Shown one piece after another: positions 22,038-33,045 of a DNA stretch of 64,000 nucleotides. The notes under the pieces were generated by a model. It did not search any database, was not told where the DNA came from, and saw nothing but the letters and a program-made list of their open reading frames with translations. The translations under genes and the position numbers were made by a program. The DNA is from Phytophthora sp. 'mugwort' (Eukaryota; Oomycota; Peronosporomycetes; Peronosporales; Peronosporaceae), in assembly GCA_033558025.1 (NCBI GenBank), contig JAUCEF010000007.1, positions 3,534,001 through 3,598,000 on the forward strand, in the 5' to 3' direction. Each line of letters opens with the position of its first letter. Positions within the stretch are counted from its first letter, which is position 1.

Positions 22038-24523
22038 ATGGCCACGAGTAGTTATAGCTTCAGTAACAATCGGGAGCATGAGGACGACGAGATCGTCTAC
22101 ACTCCGTTTGAAGACATGGGCAAGCTATCGATCAGCGATCTCCTCCCAGCACCACAAGGTGGCAGCAATAACAACTACTCGAAAGAGCTAGATACCTTGC
22201 ATCTCGGCAGTGTAAGCCCAGTATTCTGTAGTTGAAAGTCAAGATACCAAAGACTTACTGGTTGTTTGTGTGTGTTGATGACTCGAAGAGTGACGGAGAG
22301 AACCCCGAAGAGTCTGAAGACAAGGCTTCAGCAGCTACGATTTTATCACCTTACACAGAGAAAGCTTCGAGTCAACTTCGCACTACTCGTTGTAGTAGTA
22401 ACGACAGTAGCAATAGCAGCACGGCTTCGTCCTCTCGCTCGCCATCGGGTGCTGCCATGCCGACGAGTTCGCGGTCGTCAATGAGCGCAGCAGCTGAAGT
22501 TCTGTCGCCAACCGCCGCCTCCCCGCCTCCAATGGTGACGTTCCGCAAGGGCGAAAAGAGTTTCCTCGACTTCCACCAACACTACGCTATCACGAGACAT
22601 TTGGGCGAAGGTTCGTATTCAACTGTGAAGCAAGTGACACACCGCAAGAAAGGAGGCTTTTATGCCTGCAAAATCGTGGACAAGTTGAGTCTCTCGGACG
22701 TAGATCGGTCGGCACTTTCGCACGAAGTAAAGGTGTTGTCCAGTGTCAGCCATGTGAACATCATGCGTTTGTATGAAGTCATTGAAGACGACGCCAAGTG
22801 CTACTTGGTCACGGAGTTAGCTGAAGGAGGTGACTTGTTCGACCGTATTGTCAAGCAAGGCAAGTTCCCAGAGCGTGAGGCGCAGAAGGTGACAGCGGCG
22901 TTAGTGGAAGCGCTGCATTACTGCCACACGCACAGCATCATTCATCGCGATGTAAAGCCCGAGAACGTGCTCTTATCAGGGGATGACGTCAAGCTTTGTG
23001 ACTTTGGCTTTGCCAGACAGTTGAACCATCAGGAAGAGCAGGCCTCGGACTCATGTGGGACGCCAGGTTATGCCGCACCGGAAATCTTGGACGGACGCTC
23101 CTACGGCCTTGAAGTCGATGTGTTCTCATTGGGCGTCGTGACGTACATTATGCTGTGCGGTTATCCGCCATTCCCGATGAAACTCGCGCAGCTACGTACA
23201 CATCGCTTTAACGTACGTTACCCGTCCAAGGACTGGGCTGTCATTCATCCAGATGTCAAGACTTTGATTTCCAAGATGTTACATGTAGATCCAAAGGAGA
23301 GACCGTCAATGGCTGTACTTCGTACACATCCGTGGATCCAAGCGGGGAGAGTCACACTAGAGCGTCTACGTAAGGAAAACGAAGAACGTCGTCGACTTGC
23401 TGATCTCACGCGACGACAGCAAGCAGCTTCTGCAATCCGCAAGAAGCTCGTCATGGGAGGCTTTGAAGCCGTCAAGTATGGTCGCAATGGTCTACCACAT
23501 CGCACTAAGTTGCGTTTGTCAACTGATGGGAAAGTTTTGAGCTGGCAGCCGAAGTTACTGAAGCGGAGCTTACTGCGCTACCAGAATGCACGCAGTTTCA
23601 CGAGTCTATTCGGCATGGGTGGCAAGGATAGCAACGGTACCAGCCAGCCGGATCTGCACGCTTCACAGTCCGAACCGAACCGACTTCCGGTTGGCGGTAT
23701 GCCTCTCAAGGAGCAACGTGAGTCTGAGCCGAGTGCTAACGCTACTTCCGCTTCATCTCCTTCCACTCACAGCTCGACAAGCAGCACTTCCGATGCGATT
23801 AACGACAAGCGTATGTGGTGGCGTTCGCTACGTCGGGAACGTGGTGCGAAGACTGAACGGACGGCCAGCGGCGGCTTCACGCTCAACTTTACCACTCGAC
23901 AGACCGGAAGCACCCCGTCATCGCCAGTAACCCCTCCAGCCTCCAAAATGTTACGGATGCGATCACCAGGTGCGACTTTGGAGCAACCCGTGACTCCTTC
24001 CGCGACATCTCCGGATCGACTGGACGACTCAATTAAACTTCATGACATCCGTGAAATGCTGGCTGGTGATAACGCGCCATTCTTTGCTGGACACGCCATG
24101 AATCTGCCCAATTCGTCCAAGCGTGCAGTGGATCCCGCTTGTGTACTGTCCGTTTGCACTCGTTTCCGTGAACTTCACCTCGAGTTTCCGAACGAAGGTG
24201 TGCGCGATGGATTCATGTATTTACTTCAGCAAGCGACTCTACCATTGGAGCAGTGTGCACCACGTCAAGCTCCACGTTTGATGAAGGCGATGTCAATGCC
24301 ACCGACAGCACCACAGAACGTTTCTGATAGAGAACAGGATCCTTTTGTGGCCATGACGCCACCTGATGAAGAGTCGAAGATGTCGCCTGATGAACACGAT
24401 GTAATGATCAAGATGGAAGCCAATCGGGAACATAGTAGTGGACCTGAAGCCGATGAAGAGGATGTTTTTAAGACCGTCGCGGACGAAGCGACGGTGGCGA
24501 GCTCCAACAACCAGGACGAATGA
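22038..24523 (+). CDS. CaMK-like serine/threonine protein kinase with PH-like C-terminal region
   Basis: Two exons (22038-22211, 22289-24523), 77-bp GT-AG intron, 802 residues. The kinase core, about residues 150-410, has every key motif: glycine loop LGEGSYSTVK, lysine in YACKIVDK, HRDVKPENVL, DFGFA, and CGTPGYAAPE. The sequence is closest in style to Ca2+/calmodulin-dependent kinases (CAMK group). No EF-hands follow, so it is not a plant-type CDPK. After the kinase, GLPHRTKLRLSTDGKVLSWQ begins what looks like a split PH-type domain interrupted by a long serine-rich stretch; it ends near ELHLEFPNEGVRDGFMYLL. This suggests membrane lipid binding (inference). The ATG at 22038 has the better context (G at -3 and +4), but in-frame ATGs at 21987 and 21906 are possible starts. 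Convergent with the antiporter gene, 146 bp apart. Confidence 0.88.
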
Positions 24524-24669
24524 GTTTTTTATTTCCTTCTTCTCCTTCCCTTTTCAAATATTATTCGCGTAGTAGATATAATAATTCGACAATTTTAATG
24601 AAAGATGCACTTATTGGCCAAATTATCCATAATATATTTAAGCAATGCTAACCATTTTAAATCATTATC

Positions 24670-26845
24670 TCAATGCCCGAAAGTCTTCGAGGACTGATGT
24701 CGCATCCTCGAGGATGGAGAGAACGCGTCTTCTTCTCCACCCGAGTCCATGTAGGCGCTACTGGAGCCTGTACGCTGTCGAGCGTCAACGCGAAAATCGA
24801 GAACGTCGCTTGAATGTCGATGCCGTTCCATCGGCTTGCCTCGAGTCGAAGGCAACCGGTAAATTGATTTTCGACGCGCGAGTACAATTCTGCGGTTGAA
24901 GACCGACGAGCATGCGAGGAAGACGGAGATAGCAGCCACGAACAGCAGGTAGGTCCGACGAGAGACAAGCTTGGATGCATGCGCCTTGATCATGAAAATA
25001 AGCGCAAGCTCGCCGATTTGGCAGAGACCAACAGCGGCCATGAGTGCCTTACGAGGACTAATGCGGAAGAAGGTCATCACTCCAGTCATGGACACCGTCT
25101 TGATACCCACGATTAGCAACACCATGGAGAGAATCTCGCCAGCGTTCCGGATCAAGAACATCGGATGCAAAATCATTCCCACACAAGCGAAAAACATGCT
25201 GCCAAACAAGTTTTCCATCACCCGGATTGACATGAAAGCACCTTTGGCGTTACCTGATACGTGCACGAAAGCTAAGCCAGCCAAGAAGGCTCCGCACTCA
25301 AGCGACAGTCCGATCATCTCTGAGAAAAGTGCCATGAACAAACACACAGACACGACTCCAAGCAGAACCAAAGGAGCGTTGTGCACCTCTTCCATGGCCG
25401 TCAGGAAGCACAACAGTTTCGGAACCACGTACTGGTGCAGACATACCGTCATGCTGACGACCATAGCGTAGGCCACAACAGTACGCATCATAGCCACACC
25501 GATCCATCCAACCGAGCGCACAGAGAACCACTCAGGGGTTCCGAGCGCAAAGCTCATCAGCACATCTTGGATTGCAATGATTGATGTCACTGTCTGCAGC
25601 AACAACAATGTTATACACCGTTAGCGCGTGTTAAGCAACATAATCCTTCGCTGGTCATTTTCACGTACGTACCCGACCGAAAGAAGAGTCCTGGATCCTA
25701 TTTTCTCGAATATGTTCGTAAAGCGGAGCAGTGGTTGAAAAACATACGCCCAGACCAATGCTCAGTCCTTCAACAAACGAATTCGTCCAGCCGATGTAGA
25801 CTGCCACACCTGCAACCAAGAGTACCGTCGACACGATGTATGCCACACCACCGACAAAGTACTTCCTAAAGATATCTTCAGGCCGTTGCGGCGAGTACGC
25901 AGCTCCATGTCCAAAAAGCAGAAACACGGAACCAAAGAGCGAGATCGTCTCCACCTCCTTGTACAACCTCACGACGCCCAGACACGAGGGTCCAACCAAC
26001 GCTCCACCGAGCAGATACCCTGCATGTGGAGGGATATTAAAGTATGTGGCAATAATCCCTCCAATAGCCGATACACCCAGCAGCACCGCCACCTGTGCCA
26101 ACAGCTCCATATCGTAGTGCAGCACAGCTGGATCTGCCTTCTTCTCCACGGCTTCCAGTTTCTTTAACTGCTCCGCGTTCAGCCCGGTCGTGTTTTTCAA
26201 GTGTCCCGTTTCGTAGTCGACCTCCTTCATTCCATCTTTCTCGAGCTTCTGCTCTCGTTTTTCCTCCTCTTGATGATCCAGCACCTCTTTAAGTTTCTTG
26301 GACTGTAGCTCCTCTTCCTGTTCGACGTGCTCTAGCTCCAAAAGCGTCCCATTGAGACCCCGGGCGAGTCTCTTGAGGTTACTCTGCACCGCCAGCAGCT
26401 CCTCTCTGAGGTGCTGTCTCTCTCGGGACTGAGCCTGTGTGTACTTGGCAAACTGGGCGCCTGCCGCCATGCTCTGCAGACTTCTGCCCACCGAGAGCTC
26501 CAGCTGCTGGACGATGTGGAGATGTTCCTCGACCTGGTCGATGGACACGTCGGCAGCCGTCACTACTGCGTTGACAGCGTCTTGGGACCCCTCGATGCTG
26601 GAATCTAGGCTCGAAGATGAAAGGGGGTCAGCGGGAGGCGCAGGTTTCTCTTCGATAGCCTTAGACGAATACTCGGGGGTCGCATCCTGTGTGATTGTGG
26701 ACGTTGAAGAGGCCGCAACAACGGGGCTTTCCTGCTCCGTCAGGACGTCGATTTGGTCTACAACCTGTACGCATGAAGAGAGCGAGAGCGATACCAGAAG
26801 CAGAGATATGGACGCCACTGCGCTGCCACTCCGGACACACAGCAT
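24670..26845 (-). CDS. KEA/TMCO3-type monovalent cation:proton antiporter (CPA2 family)
   Basis: Two exons, 26845-25673 and 25593-24670, 79-bp GT-AG intron, 698 residues. The product starts with a secretory signal (MLCVRSGSAVASISLLLV), then an acidic stretch and a luminal coiled coil (about residues 100-230, e.g. ELEHVEQEEELQSKKLKEVL). A CPA2 transporter domain of about 10-12 helices follows, with PPHAGYLLGGALVGPSCLG early on and, spanning the splice, SSFGRTVTSIIAIQDVLM. Signal peptide plus coiled coil plus CPA2 is the layout of plant KEA4-6 and animal TMCO3, which exchange K+ (or Na+) for H+ in endomembranes. The short cytosolic tail is basic, then serine-rich. The frame extends upstream of 26845 to a GTG (26923), but those residues would spoil the signal peptide. 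Confidence 0.9.
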
Positions 26846-27211
26846 GGGAGACACGTTTCGACAGTAGAATGGGTATGCGCGATAGTTAGGATATAGTATC
26901 AGGTACTTAACTTGGGTATACACACCTAATTTATGCAGTACCGAATTCTCTATGTCAAGGCATACACCTGGTTTTCAACCAATAACAAGCGAGTTTTGCA
27001 ACCACCGTGCACCGGTTCGAGACGGTTGTTCGCACACTCCAGGGTACTAACAAGGGCTTCCGCATCAGCAAGGAGTCCAAATCGATTTTACATACACCCA
27101 GATGAAAACCGCCCTCAATTTTTACTACGATAAGCGGCAAGTACTCTCAGATGGGATATCCACAATCCCGCTCAATATTTAAAGGAGTCTAATAGATTGT
27201 TCATTTTTTTT
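26846..27211. other. Boundary between gene island and repeat desert
   Basis: About 365 bp between the antiporter start and the first viral relic. It presumably holds the antiporter promoter. I see no gene and could not identify a terminal inverted repeat of the adjacent element by eye. Confidence 0.5.
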
Positions 27212-28300
27212 ATGGACTATAACATAGTCATGGCGGAGCTCCTGAAGAAACTCTATTACGACCCTAAAACAGGGTATGTTGCTGCTCGAGCTCAATATGA
27301 GAAGGCAAGAGAGTTAGACCAAAAATAACGTTCAAATAGTGAAAAAATGATATGAGACTCAGACAGACATACAACGATTCCAGGAGCAGCAGAAGAAGTA
27401 CGACGGGTTTAAAATCACGTCTCACCACCCGAATTCGTGGCAGATGGATCTCGGTTTCTTGGAGAAGCGACCAATATTGACATACATCAATATCAACTCA
27501 CGACTTGACTACGCAAAAACTACTTAAAAATAAGACTGCATCGGTTGCATTGACTGCTATCAAAGCATTCGTTCACCTCCAGAAAGTAGATATCCTAACG
27601 AGTGATAATGGCAGCGAGTTCATGAACACGGACATTCAATCATTCTTCAAATCCAAGAAAATCGACCATTACATCAACGAGCCAGGAGATAACGGAACGA
27701 TGGGTAAGATTGAACGATTCAACATAACGCTGAAACAGCGACTGATTAAGACAGGGCTGACTGAAGGTCGCCTCACCCAGAAACTCGTCAGCGATTTAAT
27801 GGTCAATTACAACAGTACCATTCACAGATCCATTGGTATGGCCCCAAACGAGGCAAAAGGGAAGGATATGGAATTGGAACTGGAACATAACCGAGAGGAA
27901 GCCGAGAGTTTGAGGTTGGTTCAATGTATTATATCGACTCAAGAAGCAAACGTTTGATAAGGAGGCAGCTCGCTGGAGCAAGGCTGTATATTCAGTCGTT
28001 GGAATGGATAGATATCGAGTCCAGATCAAATCTAAAAATGGGCACACCCTCTACAAGGCTCCGAATGATCTCAAAATGGTGCAATTGAAGACAACAGACG
28101 CAACGATCAATAAGAATGATATTATTGAGGCGGAGAAGATATTAGACCACAAAAAGATGCGGAATGGGAAGTACCAATATTTGGTTGAGTGGGTTGGAAG
28201 AGAACTTGACAGCTGGGAGCCACATAATAATGTACGATTGATTAATAAGAACAAGATATTAACACTCGAGAACGAGTACTGGGCTTCAAAAACAAAATGA
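27212..28300 (+). pseudogene. Retroviral-type (rve) integrase with C-terminal chromodomain, broken
   Basis: DDE integrase that would insert the viral DNA. The first piece (27212-27328, MAELLKKLYYDPKTGY...) is the N-terminal region typical of Polinton integrases. The catalytic acidic residues lie in three segments: MDLGFLE (near 27444), LTSDNGSEF (near 27597) and GKIERF (near 27706). The C-terminal part (28004-28300) is a chromodomain: YLVEWVGRELDSWEPHNN. Breaks: stops after the first piece, an in-frame TGA near 27350, and frame changes near 27525 and 27955. So the gene is a pseudogene although all three acidic residues survive. Confidence 0.82.
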
Positions 28301-28555
28301 ACCATAAAGCTTAGATAATTAACGAGCTTAGTATCTCGGGACACTTAACTCGTCTAGGAGGCGTCAATCGCTCGTATCATTTGTTTAGATTGTTGAGCAC
28401 GCCGCAGAAGTCTGCTTCATTTATGGAAATGACCTCAGCTTCCTTTTCATTAGCTCTGTTGTCATACACTCCCGCTTCATCGCATGGATCGTAGTCGCCA
28501 TGTTCAATATTTATCGTATAGAAAGATACCTGCTATATTATAACAAACTAAAAAT

Positions 28556-28846
28556 GTGTCCAAGCTGCTTATCAAAAACCAAAATGAGCTCACCAGGCTA
28601 CGACGGAAGCTCTGGATCTTAACAAAAGTGAGCAGGACCAAAAACGAGTTGATTGATCTAGATCCAGTATCCAATTTCTGTACAACAGTAGCTAACGCCA
28701 AAAATAAAGATCAGTTGGAGGAGATATTTGGAGTACCATTTTGTAGTATCAAAGATCGATATATTAATTTATTGAACGAGCGAAACCATATTTGCCATAC
28801 GTTTATGCCATATCGTCATGACTCAGTCATGACAACGTATTGGTAG
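28556..28846 (+). CDS. Unrecognised ORF in viral relic (96 aa)
   Basis: Hydrophilic product beginning with a GTG codon (SKLLIKNQNELTRLRRKLWI) that I do not recognise. It lies 250 bp after the integrase on the same strand and has the same AT-rich composition, so it probably belongs to the viral relic. No ATG starts this frame, which suggests truncation. Confidence 0.35.
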   Translation: MSKLLIKNQNELTRLRRKLWILTKVSRTKNELIDLDPVSNFCTTVANAKNKDQLEEIFGVPFCSIKDRYINLLNERNHICHTFMPYRHDSVMTTYW

Positions 28847-28867
28847 CCACTTAGTTGGCTGTTAATT

Positions 28868-29400
28868 ATGGGCACTCATTTTATTTATGATTGCTACAAT
28901 ATACAGTTAAATATGTTTCCCAACTTCACATCCCTCGCTCAAAGAGAGCAAAAGCGGAATGAGTTGATTGAGAGGGCTCAGAGACGTGTTCGTCAAGCAA
29001 AAACCAAGCGTGGCATGTACGAAGGAGCATCATGCGCAAGCGATGTTGATAAAACGATCTTAGCGAAGAAATCAACCATCGATATCTCAGCTGGATCGGA
29101 TGAACCGATGCTTGATGAGGAAAAAAAGTCTGAGTTGAGAAAACTCTGAGAAAATCCTTGAGGTATCACCATTATGGTTGAAACATCTACGAACACGAAT
29201 CGTGCTAATATGATGGATAGAAACGTCCAAGCTCGTCCTCAAACATCTGATGTTGGAGTTGATAGTACTCCCAGATGGTTGATGCTGAGATCGAGACGGA
29301 TTTTGATAGTACTCTCACGATGCTTGATGTTGGTACACAGCCGTTTGGTTTTTAAAGAGCTACAAAACCAAAAATTGTAGACACAGAGGACCAACTTGCG
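28868..29400 (+). pseudogene. Unrecognised viral-relic ORF, frameshifted
   Basis: An open frame (28868-29149) with a basic helix, RNELIERAQRRVRQAKTKRG, and an acidic serine-rich tail, then further open sequence in other frames (29174-29380). The basic stretch may bind nucleic acid (inference only). No family recognised. Confidence 0.35.
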
Positions 29401-29488
29401 GCGAGGAACTGGATCAAGACTTTGCTCTCTAACAATCCGAATTGGGCTCCTTTAAAAGTTCATCCCATTCGAAGGAAAACTAGTAGAG

Positions 29489-30328
29489 ATGACAATAGAT
29501 ATTTTTCTAGGTCCGAAAGCCTCACTAATCCTCATTAAGAGTGGGAACAATACTCGCAATTATCAATCGATTGACTGGATGGAGACTGAACGAAAATTAA
29601 GAGATGTTCTCTATGACGGAGAGCGTGACTTAATTGATGAATTCAGAGCCATGAGGAATGAAGAAACTCGATCGCGTACACTAGAAACTCGAACGCGAAC
29701 ACTTGCGCGATTGGAAACGAAGAAGCGAGCAGGCGAGGAACTAGAGGATCTTGATGTTATCCTAGAGGATCGAAGACTACTTGACATCAGTCAGAAATCA
29801 AGCTCGAAAACTTCGGATAAAGAGGATGCTAAAATCAAGCTGTTTTGGATTATATCTAAACATCGGGAGATGCTGGAGTCAGCTGGTTTATCGAAGAGTA
29901 TCAGACCCGTGTTAAACACATCAGATATTTATGACGGTGGGTATGCTTGAATTGATGCTAATGCAATCAAACTTTATGGAATGAAATCGAATCTACCACT
30001 TAAGGCGGCGAGTAAGAATGTCAATTGGCAGCAAACGCTAAGCACATTTTTGACAATGGTTAATGACAGAGGGTTGAAGCTAATCCCAGTTGGAATTATG
30101 GATAATGAAGTAGCCTCTAAGAAATATGATGCCGCCGGCGAAGACCGTAAAGCAAGGCATGGAATCAAAATTGGAATAGATAAAAACATGGATCAAAACC
30201 TTTCAATTCCTGATAGTGAAGACAAGGTACTCCTAACCGAGTACTATCAACAACTATTTGAGAAAAAAATGAAGACCTTATTCAGCCTAAGACTGATTCT
30301 AGATACTAAGAATGGGGTCAACCCGTGA
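29489..30328 (+). pseudogene. Unrecognised viral-relic gene in two frames
   Basis: Two adjacent open frames on the plus strand: 29489-29950 (ATG start, 153 residues, rich in R/E/L, predicted helical) and 29981-30328 (115 residues, begins KSNLPLKAASKNVNWQQTLS). The second follows the first by 30 bp and looks like the continuation of one protein interrupted by a stop. No family recognised. Confidence 0.4.
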
Positions 30329-30530
30329 AAGCTACTATATCGGTGACCCGATGAGGGACAGTATTATCAATATTAGAAATAAGGACGATAAACCAGTGTC
30401 GTGGAAGCCCTATGATGATTTAATGAAGAGTATTCGTTGGATGGATAATTTCCAATCGCTTCTTACCCGTTTGGAAGAGAGACATCAAATCGCAAGCAAC
30501 CTGAAACCACCACTAACTGATTCAGTGTGA
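30312..30530 (+). CDS. Unrecognised small ORF in viral relic (72 aa)
   Basis: ATG-started frame overlapping the end of the preceding frame by 17 bp. Product contains DDKPVSWKPYDDLMKSIRWM. Hydrophilic; no known motif. Overlap and shared strand suggest it is a further piece of the same decayed transcription unit. Confidence 0.3.
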   Translation: MGSTRESYYIGDPMRDSIINIRNKDDKPVSWKPYDDLMKSIRWMDNFQSLLTRLEERHQIASNLKPPLTDSV

Positions 30531-30639
30531 AAATGATTGACAACATCAATGCTCATTTTAATATCATTTGTAAAGTCATCTTCAGCAACGCATGGGATAC
30601 GAAGAGTCAAAGTCCTTAGCCATATGATTACGATGATCG

Positions 30640-31100
30640 ACTACAGAAGATCCACGACGATGCAGAGGCGGTGTTTCAAGAGTATGGAGAGGCTCAGAGG
30701 CAGTTAGAAGCAATAAAGACGACCGGGCTTATCCGGCGAAACAATTCCGCACTGAGGGCTGCAAGGACTGCCGTAAAAGCCACTAAGGCTGTTTACTCAA
30801 TGAAGACTAAAAAATATACCGAAAACGTACGTGAGAAGGAAGAAGAGCAAGAGCGAAAGCGAGCCGCCTTCAAATTTGAGAAACATGGCGCTCAACTGCT
30901 AGCGGGCTCAAGGGGCGTGGCCTAAGAGGAGCAGGGGTTACTCTGCTGGATGGTGTTGTCAGACGGGGACGTACGTACAATCTTAATAAAATGCAGATGT
31001 TAGCCGCTCCGAGTGCGTACGTGTATCGTCAGATTGGAGGCAAGTACATTCGCCGGAAAAAGATTCCCAGCGAGTACAAATCGGATTTATTCATAGTACA
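30640..31100 (+). pseudogene. Coiled-coil then glycine/arginine-rich viral-relic protein, frameshifted
   Basis: The first part (to 30925) is a long charged helix (AVYSMKTKKYTENVREKEEE). One base change later the reading continues as GLRGAGVTLLDGVVRRGRTY and KYIRRKKIPSEYKS up to about 31090. The order, a coil followed by a compact basic tail, would fit a minor structural protein of the virus, but this is a guess; no family recognised. Confidence 0.35.
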
Positions 31101-31164
31101 CCCGTTATTGAGATGCATTGCGAGTGCAATTACAATATTGGCTGTATGGAGAGTACATACCTAA

Positions 31165-31365
31165 TTGAAAAGGAGGTATTGCGAGTACCGACCCCCAAAA
31201 AATCCTATGATGCAACAACAAAATCTGCTGCCAGTGGTCATCCAGACTCATCTGAAAGCGAGAAGATCCACGTACGTACTTGCCAATCCAGAAGAAAATG
31301 TCATCATGCCTCACAAACTCGCTGGTGGTCTTGCACAGACAGCGACAGGCAACTGGATCTCTTAG
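31165..31365 (+). CDS. Unrecognised ORF near viral relic (66 aa)
   Basis: Short frame in the same AT-rich plus-strand series; contains NPEENVIMPHKLAGGLAQTA. No recognised family; probably the last visible piece of the left viral gene block before the FLYWCH/MULE fragment. Confidence 0.25.
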   Translation: MKRRYCEYRPPKNPMMQQQNLLPVVIQTHLKARRSTYVLANPEENVIMPHKLAGGLAQTATGNWIS

Positions 31366-31689
31366 CCGTTGGGAACGGGTTTGCCCTTCGTGAACATGCA
31401 CGCGACTATCGAGCAAGAGCATTCTAAGTAGAGGCTAGGGCGAGAAGCTTGTGTCTTCGTGCGAGAGCGGCTGCAGCAACTGGGTGCTCATCTGCACTTT
31501 GTACTGACCCATGATCGCTGTTCTGGGCAGCCAGATTTCAGACGGCGGCGCCATGAGTGAAGCCAGCGACACGACCGAGACAGCGGGAAAGCCGACGGCG
31601 CTCGTCGATGGATGGTAGTCAGTTGATTCATTTGCTCAGACGCAGGTTGTTTACCTTGACGAACGGAGGGGGCTCAAAGTGAGACGAGT

Positions 31690-32091
31690 GTTACGAATGT
31701 AAGCAAATTTGAATTGTAGTTGTCGTGCTGGAGCGAGACAACGCTTTTCCCGTCCTCGTTGACCATTGTCACCAGACGCATTCGCTTCGGACAATCGAGG
31801 TGCGTGACGCACTCGTACAACGCTGTAGACGAGCGTGAGCCCTGGTTGTACAAGTAGCGGTATGTGAGGCCGTCATGGTTCTGCCTTGCCCTAATGCAGC
31901 ATCGGTCGAATTGTGCTCTGAAACGGATAGGATCTTTGTTGCTTCACTTGATTCTCGTCGTCTTCCTCCTCATCCTCATCTAGCATAGGTACCAGCTCCT
32001 CAGGCATCGTAAATGCAACAATGAAGTGGGCAGGTATAGACCGATAGGTATGCACAATAGAGTAAGTTGTAAAGGTGATTGTCCCAGCCAC
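31690..32091 (-). pseudogene. FLYWCH-like DNA-binding fragment of a Mutator-like transposon
   Basis: Minus-strand fragment: an acidic leader (MPEELVPMLDEDEEEDDENQ), a frame change, then LTYRYLYNQGSRSSTALYEC followed by VTHLDCPKRMRLV. The pattern of Tyr/aromatic residues with C-x5-C and a terminal H resembles the FLYWCH/WRKY-GCM1-type zinc domain at the N-terminus of oomycete MULE transposases. Its position between viral gene blocks suggests a later insertion. The catalytic part is missing. Confidence 0.5.
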
Positions 32092-32104
32092 GAGTGTTAG
32101 CTTT

Positions 32105-32690
32105 CATTACTTGCCAACAAGTGTTGCCTCTTTACCACGAACGTGTGTCTGTCAAATCATTCGAGTAAAACAAAAACATCCGAGTAATACCGGTTTTGTT
32201 AAACGCACTCACAATGCATCTCAATACCGGGTGAACTCGGAAAGCATCCGATTTGTACTTGAGAAAAATCCGCACCCGCATTCGCCTGCCAGATCTTGTG
32301 CTAAGCCACTGATGATTGTTCAGCCCAATCGTTGTAAATGCGGCCCAAAATGCAAAATCATTGATAGTCTTCAAAGCATGATCAGGACCGTAGTTTACAA
32401 GCAGCATATTGATCAAGCTGCTTACGACAAGCTAACCATCGATGATAAAAAAATGTTTAAGGAGATCCTTGCTATTATTCATCTTCAGTATAATTTCTAC
32501 GATAAGCTCTAGGACCCGCTTGACTCGCTGAGAGCCGAGTATGTCAAGCTGAAAGGCGAGATGGACTTGGGCAATGATAACGCATCAATATCAAGCAGCT
32601 GAAGTCTCTCAGTGTGGATATGTACAACAACCGATTGATTTCCGAATCTGAGTTCAAGGATATTATTACCCGACTAATATAAGAGACGAA
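32105..32690 (+). pseudogene. Unrecognised viral-relic protein with CxCxxxC motif
   Basis: Open frame to 32512 containing QPNRCKCGPKCKIIDSLQSM, then an in-frame TAG and continued open reading (DPLDSLRAEYVKLKGEMDLG, then ISESEFKDIITRLI after a frame change). The predicted product is helical with a small Cys-rich start. No family recognised; strand and composition match the left viral gene block. Confidence 0.4.
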
Positions 32691-33045
32691 ATGAGAGATT
32701 TCCTGCAATCTTGATTACGCACCATGTTCTTCTTCAACCCCCGCATTTTTTTTTATTTCCAGTTCCGGTGGTAGGTATGGCGACAGTGCTGATCTCAGCA
32801 TCGCGGAGCTCAAATCTATCATGAAGAATTTGATCATTCACGAGCGACCTCAGCAAACACAATCGGCAGTATGGGCTACAGATCTTGATAAAACAATTTA
32901 GACGTCCGATGCCTCTACGTAGACGAAAGGGTGGGCGCGTATGGGCTTCCAAACCGTCTTAAAAAAAAAGCCTTCGGTGAAGACATTCGCTAATTGAGTT
33001 GAAGCTCTTATCTTATTTTTTATATCAAGTCCGTCTCAAATCCAT
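32691..33045. other. AT-rich gap between facing viral gene blocks
   Basis: About 350 bp where plus-strand and minus-strand viral genes converge. Short frames exist (e.g. 32734-32952 minus) but show no pattern. Poly-A/T runs near 32748 and 32962 could be termination or polyadenylation regions. Confidence 0.4.

Noticed and set aside
21687..22079. Minus-strand frames upstream of the kinase
   Set aside because: Unpatterned translations that overlap the kinase leader on the other strand.
27212..28300. Integrase as part of a gypsy or copia retrotransposon
   Set aside because: No reverse transcriptase, RNase H or protease is seen upstream; the N-terminal start and neighbouring capsid and fibre genes fit a Polinton-like element better. 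Not fully excluded.
31891..32091. Short acidic minus ORF as an independent gene
   Set aside because: Starts at a CTG codon and reads into the FLYWCH-like fragment after a frame change; treated as part of that relic.
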